Source: VRUE01 sp963728835 (lineage in GTDB: Bacteria; Actinomycetota; Thermoleophilia; Solirubrobacterales; 70-9). Taken from it: 64,000 nucleotides of DNA. The notes under the pieces were generated by a model. It was not told the origin of the DNA. It did no database searches and saw nothing but the letters and a program-made list of their open reading frames with translations. Made by a program: the position numbers and the translations under genes. Location: positions 310,001 to 374,000 of the forward strand of contig CAVSKZ010000002.1 in NCBI GenBank assembly GCA_963728835.1. The letters are read 5' to 3'. Shown here one piece after another: positions 1 to 7,362 of the stretch (position 1 is its first letter; each line of letters starts with the position of its first letter).

Positions 1-360
1 GTTGGTCGCGATCGCGTTGCACAGCGCTCCCCCGGCGAGGAAGAGCGGCGCCGCGACGACGAGGCCGATCAGCTGCGGGCGCACCCGCTCGCTGCGGGCC
101 TGGGTCGCACGGAACAGGAACACCAAGGGAAGCACGAGCAGGGCGAGCCCAGCCGCTTGGAGGATGCTGGAGAAGACGATGTCGGAGCGGTGGGCGTCGG
201 CCGCGCGCAGGATCTCGGCTTCGCCGTCGCCGCTGACCGAGCTGACCACGATCGTGGACGCGATCAGCATCGCCAGCGCAGCGAAGGTCGCCAGGGCGAC
301 GGGCATCGCCCAGCGCTGCTCGCGCTCCAGGATGGCCTCCCTCCCCGGCTGCACGTCCAC
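1..360 (-). CDS. membrane protein, partial at left edge
   Basis: An open minus-strand frame begins with GTG at 360, directly after the TGA of the CBS gene (361-363), and runs off the left end, so about 120 residues are visible. They begin VDVQPGREAILEREQRW and contain three hydrophobic stretches: one after the short N-terminal tail, one around LQAAGLALLVLPLVFLF, and one at the window edge. A charged loop rich in Arg separates the last two. I do not recognise the family. The abutting stop/start makes it likely that it is co-transcribed with the CBS protein. The coding call rests on continuous openness, hydrophobic periodicity and high GC at third positions. Confidence 0.6.
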   Translation of the reverse strand, partial: MDVQPGREAILEREQRWAMPVALATFAALAMLIASTIVVSSVSGDGEAEILRAADAHRSDIVFSSILQAAGLALLVLPLVFLFRATQARSERVRPQLIGLVVAAPLFLAGGALCNAIATN

Positions 361-807
361 TCAGCCGCGCTCGCGGAAGTAGAACTGCGGGAGGGCGCCT
401 TCGATGACCTCCGCGGTCATCTTCTGCGCGATCTCGAGGTTTCCGGTGCGCACGGCAATGTCGTCGAGCGTGACGATGCCGGCGAGCCTATCCGCATCGA
501 CGACCGGAAGGCGACGCACCCGGTGGCGGACCATCAGCGCTGCCGCCTCCTCGAGCTCCATCGCGGGATCGCCGCAGACCAGCGGCCGGGAGGCATGGTC
601 GCCCACGGGCTCGGCACCGTCCACCCCCTCGGCGAAGACCCGCACGGCCAGGTCGCGGTCGGTGACCATCGCCACCGGAGAGCCGGCGGGGTCCACCAGG
701 ACCACCGAGCCGACCCGGTGCTCGCGCATCTGCCGGGCGACCGAGACCGCGCTCGAATCAGGCGAGGCGGTGACGACGCCGGGGGTCATGATCTCGCTCA
801 GCTGCAC
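361..807 (-). CDS. CBS-domain protein (two CBS motifs)
   Basis: A 148-residue protein made almost entirely of a CBS pair (about residues 1-60 and 70-130). It starts MQLSEIMTPGVVTASPD, the usual 'MT' entry into the first CBS, and contains GSVVLVDPAGSPVAMVTDRD and RRLPVVDADRLAGIVTLDD at the matching positions. CBS pairs bind adenosine nucleotides and act as regulatory modules; free-standing pairs like this are common in actinobacteria and their targets are usually unknown. The start is GTG at 807, 20 bp from the divergent gene at 828. The gene at 1-360 follows without a gap, suggesting a two-gene operon with a membrane partner. Confidence 0.9.
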   Translation of the reverse strand: MQLSEIMTPGVVTASPDSSAVSVARQMREHRVGSVVLVDPAGSPVAMVTDRDLAVRVFAEGVDGAEPVGDHASRPLVCGDPAMELEEAAALMVRHRVRRLPVVDADRLAGIVTLDDIAVRTGNLEIAQKMTAEVIEGALPQFYFRERG

Positions 808-827
808 TGCGCCGTACGCTACCGGCG

Positions 828-1478
828 ATGAGTGCAGAGCGAGCGACTACAGACGGGCGGCGGCGCACCCCCGTGGTTCCCCTCGAGGCGGGCGCCGGGC
901 CGGAGAACCCGCCCTGCCCGGCCTGCGGCGAGCCGCTTTTCGGCTGGATCGACGCGCGGCCCGGGCTGGCGGGCCCGGTGAGCCGCTGCGAGAGCTGCGG
1001 CCTCGGCGTGGTGGGCCCTGCCGGCGGCGTCGAGGAGGCGCTGCAGGCACTCGACCACGTGCGCGACGGAGGGACGATCCGGATCGCCAGCCGGGCGAGC
1101 TTCTCGGCCTGGATCGGCGCTGCCGGCTGGGCCGGACTGGATCCAGGCAGTCGCTACCTGTTCACGCCGGAGTCGGTGCGCAGGCTGATCGCCAACCGCG
1201 ACCAGGTCGTCTCCAGGCCCCGCTGGTCGGCCGGGCCCGGCATCGCGACGATGTGGCAGACGGTCCTCAACGGCTTCACCTTCGGCCGCAACCTTGCCCT
1301 GGCCCGCCTCGGACGCGCCGAAGCAGTCCACGCCGAGCGCCCCTGGCAGCGCCACCTGGACACCCTGATCACCATCGTCGTAGCCATCCCGGCGTTGATA
1401 GTCGCCATCCCCCTGGAGCTAACGGCCGCAGCCACGAGGCGCGGCAGCACGATCTCGCTGCACCTAGAACTGCTCTAG
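828..1478 (+). CDS. zinc-ribbon membrane-associated protein of unknown function
   Basis: A 216-residue protein. Residues about 28-65 hold two CxxC pairs (CPACGEP and CESCGLG), a rubredoxin-like zinc-ribbon spacing. The middle is a mixed alpha/beta region. Near the C-terminus a strongly hydrophobic segment (DTLITIVVAIPALIVAIPLE) could be a single membrane anchor. I cannot name the family. The middle region (ASRASFSAWIGAAGW and YLFTPESVRRL) recalls the tail of methyltransferase-like proteins but has no SAM-binding motif. The TAG stop sits at the first bases of a long inverted repeat shared with the convergent gene at 1577-1846. Confidence 0.7.
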   Translation: MSAERATTDGRRRTPVVPLEAGAGPENPPCPACGEPLFGWIDARPGLAGPVSRCESCGLGVVGPAGGVEEALQALDHVRDGGTIRIASRASFSAWIGAAGWAGLDPGSRYLFTPESVRRLIANRDQVVSRPRWSAGPGIATMWQTVLNGFTFGRNLALARLGRAEAVHAERPWQRHLDTLITIVVAIPALIVAIPLELTAAATRRGSTISLHLELL

Positions 1479-1575
1479 ACCGGGGAAGGGGTGACCCTCG
1501 AGCGGGCGGATACTCAAATTGCCGGTCTCATTAGACCGGCAATTGTCCGAGCGAGGGTCACCCCTCCCCCGGTCT
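1477..1575. terminator. nested long inverted repeat between convergent genes
   Basis: The outer arms are 24 nt (1477-1500 and 1552-1575) with one mismatch, running AGACCGGGG.AGGGGTGACC in shared core. An inner perfect 12-bp hairpin AATTGCCGGTCT (1517-1528) with loop CATT and its complement (1533-1544) sits in the middle. The left arm overlaps the TAG of the upstream gene, and the right arm ends 1 bp before the TAA of the minus-strand gene. The position argues for a bidirectional terminator. The size and nested structure would also fit a miniature palindromic element. Confidence 0.7.
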
Positions 1576-1576
1576 C

Positions 1577-1846
1577 TTAAGAGAGTCCCTCCCGGGCCTC
1601 GCGAACCAAGGTGACCGACTCGGGGAAAAGGACGCGGATCGCATCGCGGACCTGCATCGCCTGCTCGTCGGGGCCGCCGCTGAGCTCGAGCCTTCCGATC
1701 GAGGCAACCGTCATCTCGACCGCGAGCTTGATCGCGTTGTCGGCCCAGGCGACGCGCTGGGAGGACTGCATCTGCTCGGAGAGCTCCTCCATGCGGGCGC
1801 GAAACTCGTCCGGGTCGCCGAAGAGATTGAAGGGGCTGCCCTCCAC
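1577..1846 (-). CDS. small conserved-looking protein, unknown function
   Basis: 89 residues, starting GTG at 1846 (MEGSPFNLFGDPDEFR) and ending at the edge of the long inverted repeat. The sequence is acidic and predicted mostly helical (RARMEELSEQMQSSQRVAW, then KLAVEMTVASIGRLEL), followed by a short segment VRDAIRVLFPESVTLVRE. There is no signal peptide, Cys or membrane segment. I do not recognise the family. No clear Shine-Dalgarno sequence precedes the GTG. The frame is supported by its reading across the whole region with typical third-position GC and by the neat fit of its stop to the terminator. Confidence 0.6.
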   Translation of the reverse strand: MEGSPFNLFGDPDEFRARMEELSEQMQSSQRVAWADNAIKLAVEMTVASIGRLELSGGPDEQAMQVRDAIRVLFPESVTLVREAREGLS

Positions 1847-1936
1847 CCGTCACATGAAAGCAGAGACCCAGAGGCGGCACGGTCCGGTCGCGTTGTGCGC
1901 GCCACGCGCGCGCTCGCCCGCCCTAGCGTCAGCGCC

Positions 1937-2597
1937 ATGCAGGGCGGGAGGGGGACAGAGAGGGGATCGGCGAGCGTCGAGCAGGCCGGCCTGGTGGCGC
2001 TCGTCGCGCTCCTCCTGCTCGTCGCCATCGCCGCGGTCGCCGCAAGTGGCGAGGTCGACGCCGGCCGTGAGCTCGGCGGCACGATAGGGAGGCGAATCGC
2101 CTGCGGTCCCCGCCTCCCCGACGCCTGCCGCCACCACCCGCTCGTCCCCGCCTACGGCTGGCCGCTGGCGCGGCTGGCCCGTGCCCTGGCCCCCGCACCC
2201 GAGGCCAGGACGTCTCCATCGGGCCTGCCGCTGGTCCCGGTCGACTTTCGCCGCTGCCGGCGGGAAAGCTGTGCCGTGGCCGCGGGTCCGCACCTGACCG
2301 CCTCCGGGCGCCGCACCACCGCCTTCACCGAGATCTCCGACCGCCGCCGCACGCTCGGTTGGGTCGAGGCTGACCTACTGGCTGTACCGGCCCGGGCTCG
2401 GGTGGGAGCGGGTCGTGCGCCGCGCCGGCCAGGCCCAGGTCGACGCGGCCGGCGGCATCCCGGTTTTGCTGAAGGACGACCCGAATCTGGTCCCCCTCGA
2501 GACCCTCCCCGGCCGCAACCACTACGAGTTCCCGGCCCCCGAGCACCCGCCCTGGAAATGGCGCGTCGACGCCCGCTACCCTGGCTGGTCGAGCTAG
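1937..2597 (+). CDS. pilin/TadE-like secreted protein, frameshifted
   Basis: The N-terminus RGSASVEQAGLVALVALLL resembles a class III (Flp/TadE-type) leader, with polar residues, then S-x-E and a long hydrophobic stretch. The downstream part is extracellular-looking, with Cys pairs (IACGPRLPDACRHH and RRCRRESCAVA). The first frame loses sense near 2368. The next frame then reads YWLYRPGLGWERVVRRAGQ and continues to YPGWSS and TAG at 2595-2597. One surplus base around 2368 therefore splits an otherwise continuous gene of about 220 codons. Function is inferred only from the leader. The indel may be a sequencing error. Confidence 0.5.
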
Positions 2598-2598
2598 T

Positions 2599-2639
2599 GA
2601 AGCATCATGACAGCATGATCTTTGATGCCATGATGCTTC
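2599..2639. promoter_or_regulatory. palindromic operator upstream of vapBC
   Basis: Perfect 11-bp arms GAAGCATCATG (2599-2609) and CATGATGCTTC (2629-2639) are separated by 19 nt that contain further GCATGAT/GATGC half-sites. The block is clearly AT-richer than its surroundings and ends 2 bp before the antitoxin ATG at 2642. VapBC complexes typically repress their own promoter by binding such repeats, so this is the expected autoregulatory site. Confidence 0.7.
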
Positions 2640-2641
2640 GC

Positions 2642-2898
2642 ATGCGGACCACGGTCACGCTCGACCCCGATGTGGCCGCCAAGCTGAAGGAGGAGACTCG
2701 TAAGCGGGGGATCTCCTTCAAGGAGGCGCTCAATTCGAGCGTTCGCCGCGGCCTCGCGCGTGGCGAAGCCGAGCCCCGGCCCTACCGCCTCCCCACCGAA
2801 TGGGAGCCAGGCCTGGCGTCAATCTCGACAAGGCCTTGCAGCTGGCGGGTGAACTCGAGGACGCCGAGACGATGCGCAAGCTCCAGCTCGGCAAGTGA
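2642..2898 (+). CDS. vapB: VapB-type antitoxin, frameshifted
   Basis: The start MRTTVTLDPDVAAKLKEE is a classic ribbon-helix-helix antitoxin N-terminus (beta strand RTTVTL, then two helices). I prefer the ATG at 2642 over ATGs at 2630 and 2633 because the RHH strand begins there. The frame breaks near 2800, where one base seems to be missing. The next frame gives RPGVNLDKALQLAGELEDAE and KLQLGK, the toxin-binding C-terminus usual for this family, ending TGA at 2896-2898. It overlaps the toxin start by 4 bp (GTGA). The N-terminal half would bind the palindrome just upstream and the C-terminal half would neutralise VapC. Confidence 0.75.
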
Positions 2899-3327
2899 AG
2901 CTGCCCGACGTCAATCTGCTGATCTACTCGGTCGATGATTCCTCGCGCCACTACGCTCGAGCCAGGCCCTGGCTCGAGCAGGACTCTCTCGGGGACCGAG
3001 GAGGTCGGCTTCGCATGGATGGTGCTGCTCGGATTTGTCCGGCTTTCAACCAACCCATCCGCCTTCGGCGATGCCCTTTCCCCCGCCCAAGCGTTTGAGT
3101 TCGTCGATAGCTGGCTCGGCTCGCCCGTGGCGACCATCGTCCATCCGACCGAGCGACACGCCGCCAATCTGCGCGACCTACTCATGCCGCTCGGCACCGC
3201 CGGCAACCTGACCACCGACGCCCGCCTCGCTGCGCTGGCGATCGAACACGGCGCCCAGCTCTGCTCCAGCGACAACGACTTCTCGCGCTTCGAGGGCGTG
3301 CGCTGGACCAACCCGCTGACGCCTTGA
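2895..3327 (+). CDS. vapC: VapC-type PIN-domain toxin, frameshifted
   Basis: A GTG start at 2895 overlaps the antitoxin stop. The N-terminus KLPDVNLLIYSVDDSSRHY carries the first PIN acidic residue (DVNLL). Near 2982 a surplus G shifts the frame. The continuation reads LSGTEEVGFAWMVLLGFVRL, NLTTDARLAALAIEHGAQL and SSDNDFSRF, which supplies the remaining PIN acidic residues (TTDA and DNDF). The total would be about 143 residues, normal for VapC ribonucleases that cleave tRNA or rRNA. As written neither toxin nor antitoxin is intact. Because both breaks are single-base, error and real decay cannot be separated from sequence alone. Confidence 0.75.
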
Positions 3328-3365
3328 CGCGGGGCCAGGCGTCGCCAGGCAAGGACGCAGGGAGG

Positions 3366-3386
3366 CGGAATAGCAGCGCTATTCCG
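3366..3386. terminator. hairpin between vapC and convergent gene
   Basis: Perfect 9-bp arms CGGAATAGC (3366-3374) and GCTATTCCG (3378-3386) flank the 3-nt loop AGC. The right arm includes the TAG stop of the minus-strand gene at 3379-3381. The site lies between convergent genes and has no T tract, so a bidirectional terminator role is an inference from position. Confidence 0.5.
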
Positions 3387-4374
3387 GCGACTGAGGACGC
3401 AGCATCGCGGCGTCTGAGGCAGCGTCGTCCTGCGCTTGTTTGATCAGCCCCCGCCAGTCCGTCGTCCTGAACACCAGCAGGATCGCGGCGAAGCCAAGCA
3501 CTACCGACCAGGCCGCCATCGCGATCTGGGTGCCGACCGAGTAGGAGAGGACGGCGGCGCGGGAGGGCCCGTGCAGCGTCGCCACCAGCAGCGCCTGCTG
3601 GGCGCCGGCGCCGCCGGGCGTGAAGGGGACGACGTTGGCGATCGCCTGCACGCTCATCACCAGCATCACGTTGCCGACCGTGCCGCCGATGTTGAAGGCC
3701 TCGAGGAAGAACCAGAAGGCTGCGAAGCGGCAGAGCCAGCCGAGGCCCTGCCAGGCGGCGACCTCGCGCAGGTAGCGGCGGGGCTGGCGCAGGATCGCGA
3801 GCCCCTGCTTGACCCGGTCCCAGAAGCGCCGCACGCGGTGGGCGAGGAAGTAGATGCCGATCGCGATCGCCGCCAGCAGCGCGCCGGTGACGATCAGGAA
3901 CGTCTTCGGGTGCTCCGCCCAGAAGGAGATCTCGAAGGCGGGCAGGTTCGGGATCCGGGGCAACGGCGGCAGCAGGCCCTGGGAGATCGCGTAGAGGAGC
4001 ACCAGCACCCCGACCGTGGTGTCGAAGACGGTCTGGACGAGGAAGGAGGAGGTGACCGCGGGGTAGGAGGAGTGCGGGATCTGGCGCTTGACCAGGAAGA
4101 CTTTGGTGACGTCGCCGGCGTGGGCGGGGACGATCGCGTTGATCCCGGCGCCGGCGAGATAGGCGGCGCTCAGGTTCATGAAGGAGATCCGCTCGCCGGG
4201 GTAGGCGGCTCGGAGGACGTTGCGCCATGCCCAGGCGCGGCAGAGCTGCATCGCCAGCAGGAAGACGAGCGCAAGCGCAAAGGGGGTCCAGTCGATCTCG
4301 GAGAGATGGCGGAAGAACGCCGAGGCGGCGTTGAAGAACGAGTTGAAGCTGGATGCGAGATCGGCGTGGGGCAT
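3379..4374 (-). CDS. flippase-like membrane protein (UPF0104/YbhN, LPG synthase TM family)
   Basis: A 331-residue polytopic protein with about eight hydrophobic segments. The family-type motifs AYLAGAGINAIVPAHAGDV and ANVVPFTPGGAGAQQALL are present; such N-x-x-x-P-x-x-x-G loops recur in the lysylphosphatidylglycerol-synthase transmembrane family (UPF0104). Members move or modify lipids in the cytoplasmic membrane, but no soluble catalytic domain is attached here, so a lipid or glycolipid flippase role is only suggested. It is divergently transcribed from the sulfotransferase at 4396 across a 21-bp gap, so the two promoters must overlap their neighbour's coding sequence or share this gap. Confidence 0.85.
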   Translation of the reverse strand: MPHADLASSFNSFFNAASAFFRHLSEIDWTPFALALVFLLAMQLCRAWAWRNVLRAAYPGERISFMNLSAAYLAGAGINAIVPAHAGDVTKVFLVKRQIPHSSYPAVTSSFLVQTVFDTTVGVLVLLYAISQGLLPPLPRIPNLPAFEISFWAEHPKTFLIVTGALLAAIAIGIYFLAHRVRRFWDRVKQGLAILRQPRRYLREVAAWQGLGWLCRFAAFWFFLEAFNIGGTVGNVMLVMSVQAIANVVPFTPGGAGAQQALLVATLHGPSRAAVLSYSVGTQIAMAAWSVVLGFAAILLVFRTTDWRGLIKQAQDDAASDAAMLRPQSPE

Positions 4375-4395
4375 CGCGGCTAGACTAGCCCGCTC

Positions 4396-5385
4396 GTGTC
4401 AGAGGCCGAGACGCAGATCCCAACCCCAAAGGCTCCCCGCGACCCCGCCGACGAGGCGATGTGCGCGCGAGCGCGCGAGCGCTACACGGCCGACCGCCGC
4501 AGCCGCTTCCGCCGCCGGCGCAAGCGCCATGCCGAGCTGCCCAACCTGATCATCATCGGCGGGCTGAAGTGCGGCACGACCAGCATCCACCACTACCTCG
4601 GCCTGCACCCTGAAATCCAGATGTCGAAGCCGAAGGAGCTCAACTTCTTCACCGCCGAGATGAACTGGGACCTCGGCCTCGACTGGTACGCAAGCCGCTT
4701 CGACGACCGCTTCGAGGTGCGCGGCGAGTCCTCGCCGCACTACACGAACCTGCCCCGATTCGAGGGCGTCCCGGCGCGGATCAGGGAGCACTGCCCCGAC
4801 GCGCGCCTGCTCTACATGGTGCGCGACCCGATCAAGCGGATCCTCTCCCACTGGGTCCATGCGACCGGCGCAGGCTATGAGACGGGCGATCTGGTCGAGG
4901 TCCTCTCCAACCCCGACTCCTCCTACATGAACCGCTCCAAGTACTGGATGCAGCTGCAGCCCTACCTCGAGCTCTTCGACCGCGAGCAGATCGAGATCGT
5001 CGCCCAGGAGGAGCTGCAGAGCGAACGCGAGGAGACGATGCGCAGGGCGTTCGCCTTCGCCGGCGTCGAGGCGAGCTTCACCTCCGAGCAGTTCGACCGC
5101 GAGTGGGAGAAGTCGAGCGCCAAGCAGGGCGACAAATACCAGTTCATGGAGAAGCTGATCAAGCTGCCCGGCTTCCGCTCCTTCGACCGCAACTTCGACC
5201 GCCTGCCCGAGTCGATGCGCTGGATCGTCGAGAAGGTCGTCCACGACCCCGAGAAGCCGCCGGCGCCGAAGCCGGAGCTGCCCGACGACCTCTTCGAGGC
5301 GATCCGCGGCCGCTTCGGCGCCGACGTCGCCGAGCTGCAGCGCTTCGCCGGCCGCGAGTTCGCCGGCTGGCACGACTACTCCTGA
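4396..5385 (+). CDS. sulfotransferase family protein
   Basis: A 329-residue protein. The PAPS 5'-phosphosulfate loop GGLKCGTTSIHHYL is at residues 55-68 and the 3'-phosphate-binding motif VRDPIKRILSHW at 142-153, as in NodH/heparan-type sulfotransferases. Between them lie KPKELNFF and ESSPHYTNLP, also typical. It should transfer sulfate from PAPS to a hydroxyl or amine of a carbohydrate or lipid; the acceptor cannot be told from sequence. A basic N-terminal region (residues 25-46) precedes the domain. The start is GTG at 4396. The adjacent divergent flippase-like gene hints at a lipid or glycolipid substrate, which is inference. Confidence 0.88.
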   Translation: MSEAETQIPTPKAPRDPADEAMCARARERYTADRRSRFRRRRKRHAELPNLIIIGGLKCGTTSIHHYLGLHPEIQMSKPKELNFFTAEMNWDLGLDWYASRFDDRFEVRGESSPHYTNLPRFEGVPARIREHCPDARLLYMVRDPIKRILSHWVHATGAGYETGDLVEVLSNPDSSYMNRSKYWMQLQPYLELFDREQIEIVAQEELQSEREETMRRAFAFAGVEASFTSEQFDREWEKSSAKQGDKYQFMEKLIKLPGFRSFDRNFDRLPESMRWIVEKVVHDPEKPPAPKPELPDDLFEAIRGRFGADVAELQRFAGREFAGWHDYS

Positions 5386-5417
5386 GGCGCGCCGAAAGCC
5401 TCTAGGCTCCGCAGCCA

Positions 5418-5984
5418 GTGCGGCGCCTGATCCCGGATCCCGGCGAGACGACGGTCGAGGAGCAGCTCGGCTCCTACCGGCCCTGGGAGCTGCCCCACCC
5501 GGAGGGGCGGCCGTTCGTGGCGATGAACTTCGCCGCGACTGTCGACGGGCGGGCGACGATCGGCGGCAAGTCGGGACCGATCGGGTCCGAGACGGACACG
5601 GCGATGCTCTCAGGCCTGCGGAGCCGCTTCGACGCGGTGATGATCGGCGCCGGGACGATGCGCGCCGAGCGCTACGCCAGCCTCGAGAAACGGCTGATCG
5701 TGGTCGAAAGCGGGAAAGGCGAGTGGGCCGACCTCTCCGGCCTGCTGCGCTCCCTGCGCGAGGAAGGGGTGCGCGCCGTGATCTGCGAGGGAGGGCCCAC
5801 CCTGCACGGCTCGCTGCAGGCGGGGGGCCTCGTCGACGAGCTCTTCCTGACGATCGCCCCGAAGCTCACCGGCGGCGGCGCTCCGCACATCCTCGAAGGC
5901 GCCCTGGCCGACGTGGCCGAGCTCGACCTCCTCTGGCTGCTCGAGCACGAGGGCGAGCTCTTCGCCCGGTACCGCCGCGGTTAG
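5418..5984 (+). CDS. RibD C-terminal-domain (dihydrofolate-reductase-like) protein, short
   Basis: 188 residues with the pyrimidine/dihydrofolate reductase fold of RibD-C: MNFAATVDGRATIGGKSGPI, then RSRFDAVMIGAGTMRAERY (NADPH-binding region), VICEGGPTLHGSL, and LFLTIAPKLTGGG near the C-terminus. Members reduce pteridine or pyrimidine substrates with NADPH. The protein is noticeably shorter than related stand-alone reductases I know (usually above 220 residues). The missing part falls after RAERY, where the sequence goes straight into a short strand (LEKRLIVV). It starts GTG at 5418, 32 bp after the sulfotransferase, and is followed 52 bp later by the acyl-CoA dehydrogenase. Confidence 0.82.
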   Translation: MRRLIPDPGETTVEEQLGSYRPWELPHPEGRPFVAMNFAATVDGRATIGGKSGPIGSETDTAMLSGLRSRFDAVMIGAGTMRAERYASLEKRLIVVESGKGEWADLSGLLRSLREEGVRAVICEGGPTLHGSLQAGGLVDELFLTIAPKLTGGGAPHILEGALADVAELDLLWLLEHEGELFARYRRG

Positions 5985-6036
5985 GTCTCCGCCGGTACCG
6001 TTCCGGCCACCCAGCCCCGAGGAGAGGACCCAGTCG

Positions 6037-7299
6037 ATGGACTTCACGCCGAGCCCCCAGGTCGAGACGCTGCGCGAGCGCATCCTCGACTTCATGGACG
6101 AGCACGTCTACCCGCAGGAGCGGGAGATCATGGAGGCGCTCGACGCCGAGGTGAAACCGGGGACTCCCTACCCGAAGATCCTGGTCGAGATCCGCGAGCG
6201 GGCGAAGGGGGACGGGCTCTGGAACCTCTTCATGCCCGACGAGCGCTTCGGGCCCGGGCTGACCAACTGGGAGTACGGGCTGCTCTGCGAGGAGATGGGG
6301 CGCAGCCCCGCGGCGGCGCCGATGGCGTTCAACTGCTCCGCCCCGGACACCGGCAACATGGAGATCCTCGCCGAGCACGGCACCGACGAGCAGAAGGAGC
6401 GCTGGCTGGAGCCGCTGCTGGAGGGCCGGATCCGCTCCTGCTTCTCGATGACCGAGCCCGAGGTCTCCGGCTCGGACCCGACCCTGCTGCAGGCGCGCGC
6501 CGTGCTCGACGGCGAGGAGTGGGTGATCGACGGCCACAAGTGGTTCACCTCGGGCGCCGTCGGCGCCGACCTCGCGATCGCGATGGTCGTCACCGACCCC
6601 GAGGCCAACCCCTACGCGCGTGCCTCGATGATCTGCGTGCCAACCGACGCACCCGGCTTCAACCTCGTCCGCCCGATCTCGGTGATGGGTCACGCCGCCG
6701 GGCCCGGCCACTGCGAGATCCGCTACGAAGAATGCCGCGTCCCCGCTTCCAACCTGCTGGGCGGCCAGGGCATGGGCTTCGTCGTCGCCCAGGACCGCCT
6801 CGGCCCCGGCCGCATACACCACTGCATGCGGGCGATCGGCACGGCGGAGCGGGCGCTGGAGATGATGTGCAACCGGGCCAACGAGCGCCAGGCCTTCGGC
6901 GGCCCGCTGGCCGAGAAGCAGTTCGTCCAGGAGGCGATCGCCGCCTCGCGGATGGAGATCGACCAGGCCCGCCTGCTCACCCTCTACGCCGCCTGGAAGA
7001 TGGACACCGAGGGCAAGCGCGCCGCCCGCCAGTCGATCTCGGCGATCAAGATCGTCGCCGCCAACATCGTCATGAACGTCCTCGACCGCGCAATCCAGGT
7101 CCACGGCTCCCTGGGGATGACCGACGACACCCCCCTCGCCGCCCTCTGGCGCTTCAGCCGCATGCTGCGACTGGCCGACGGCCCCGACGAGGTCCACAAG
7201 ATGGTCCTCGCCCGCCGCGAGCTGAACCGCTGGGGGAAACGCGCCGAGGCCGCAGCCGCGGGGGAACTGGACCCCAAGCACGCCCGCCGGGCGATCTGA
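6037..7299 (+). CDS. acyl-CoA dehydrogenase
   Basis: A 420-residue flavoprotein with the standard ACAD order: helical N-domain, FAD-binding beta domain (CFSMTEPEVSGSDPT, then DGHKWFTSGAV), and C-terminal helical domain (ERQAFGGPLAEKQFVQE, IQVHGSLGMTDDTPLA and RLADGPDEVHKM). It oxidises an acyl-CoA to the 2-enoyl-CoA, passing electrons to ETF. The close match to the longer actinobacterial FadE subgroup (about 400-420 residues, N-terminal LRERILDFMDEHVYPQE) suggests long-chain or branched substrates, which is inference. ATG at 6037 follows GAGGAGAGGA at good spacing. An APH-like kinase whose relatives are often linked to ACADs lies 1.6 kb downstream. Confidence 0.93.
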   Translation: MDFTPSPQVETLRERILDFMDEHVYPQEREIMEALDAEVKPGTPYPKILVEIRERAKGDGLWNLFMPDERFGPGLTNWEYGLLCEEMGRSPAAAPMAFNCSAPDTGNMEILAEHGTDEQKERWLEPLLEGRIRSCFSMTEPEVSGSDPTLLQARAVLDGEEWVIDGHKWFTSGAVGADLAIAMVVTDPEANPYARASMICVPTDAPGFNLVRPISVMGHAAGPGHCEIRYEECRVPASNLLGGQGMGFVVAQDRLGPGRIHHCMRAIGTAERALEMMCNRANERQAFGGPLAEKQFVQEAIAASRMEIDQARLLTLYAAWKMDTEGKRAARQSISAIKIVAANIVMNVLDRAIQVHGSLGMTDDTPLAALWRFSRMLRLADGPDEVHKMVLARRELNRWGKRAEAAAAGELDPKHARRAI

Positions 7300-7312
7300 C
7301 CCGGGCAAAGCA

Positions 7313-7338
7313 GAGGGGGCGGCTGCCGCCGCCCCCTC
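7313..7338. terminator. GC-rich hairpin terminator
   Basis: Arms GAGGGGGCGG (7313-7322) and CCGCCCCCTC (7329-7338) with a 6-nt loop sit between the convergent acyl-CoA dehydrogenase (ends 7299) and the repeat protein (ends 7363). There is no U-run on either side. The position supports bidirectional termination. Confidence 0.6.
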
Positions 7339-7362
7339 CGACGATCCGGGTGGGTAGGGCGC

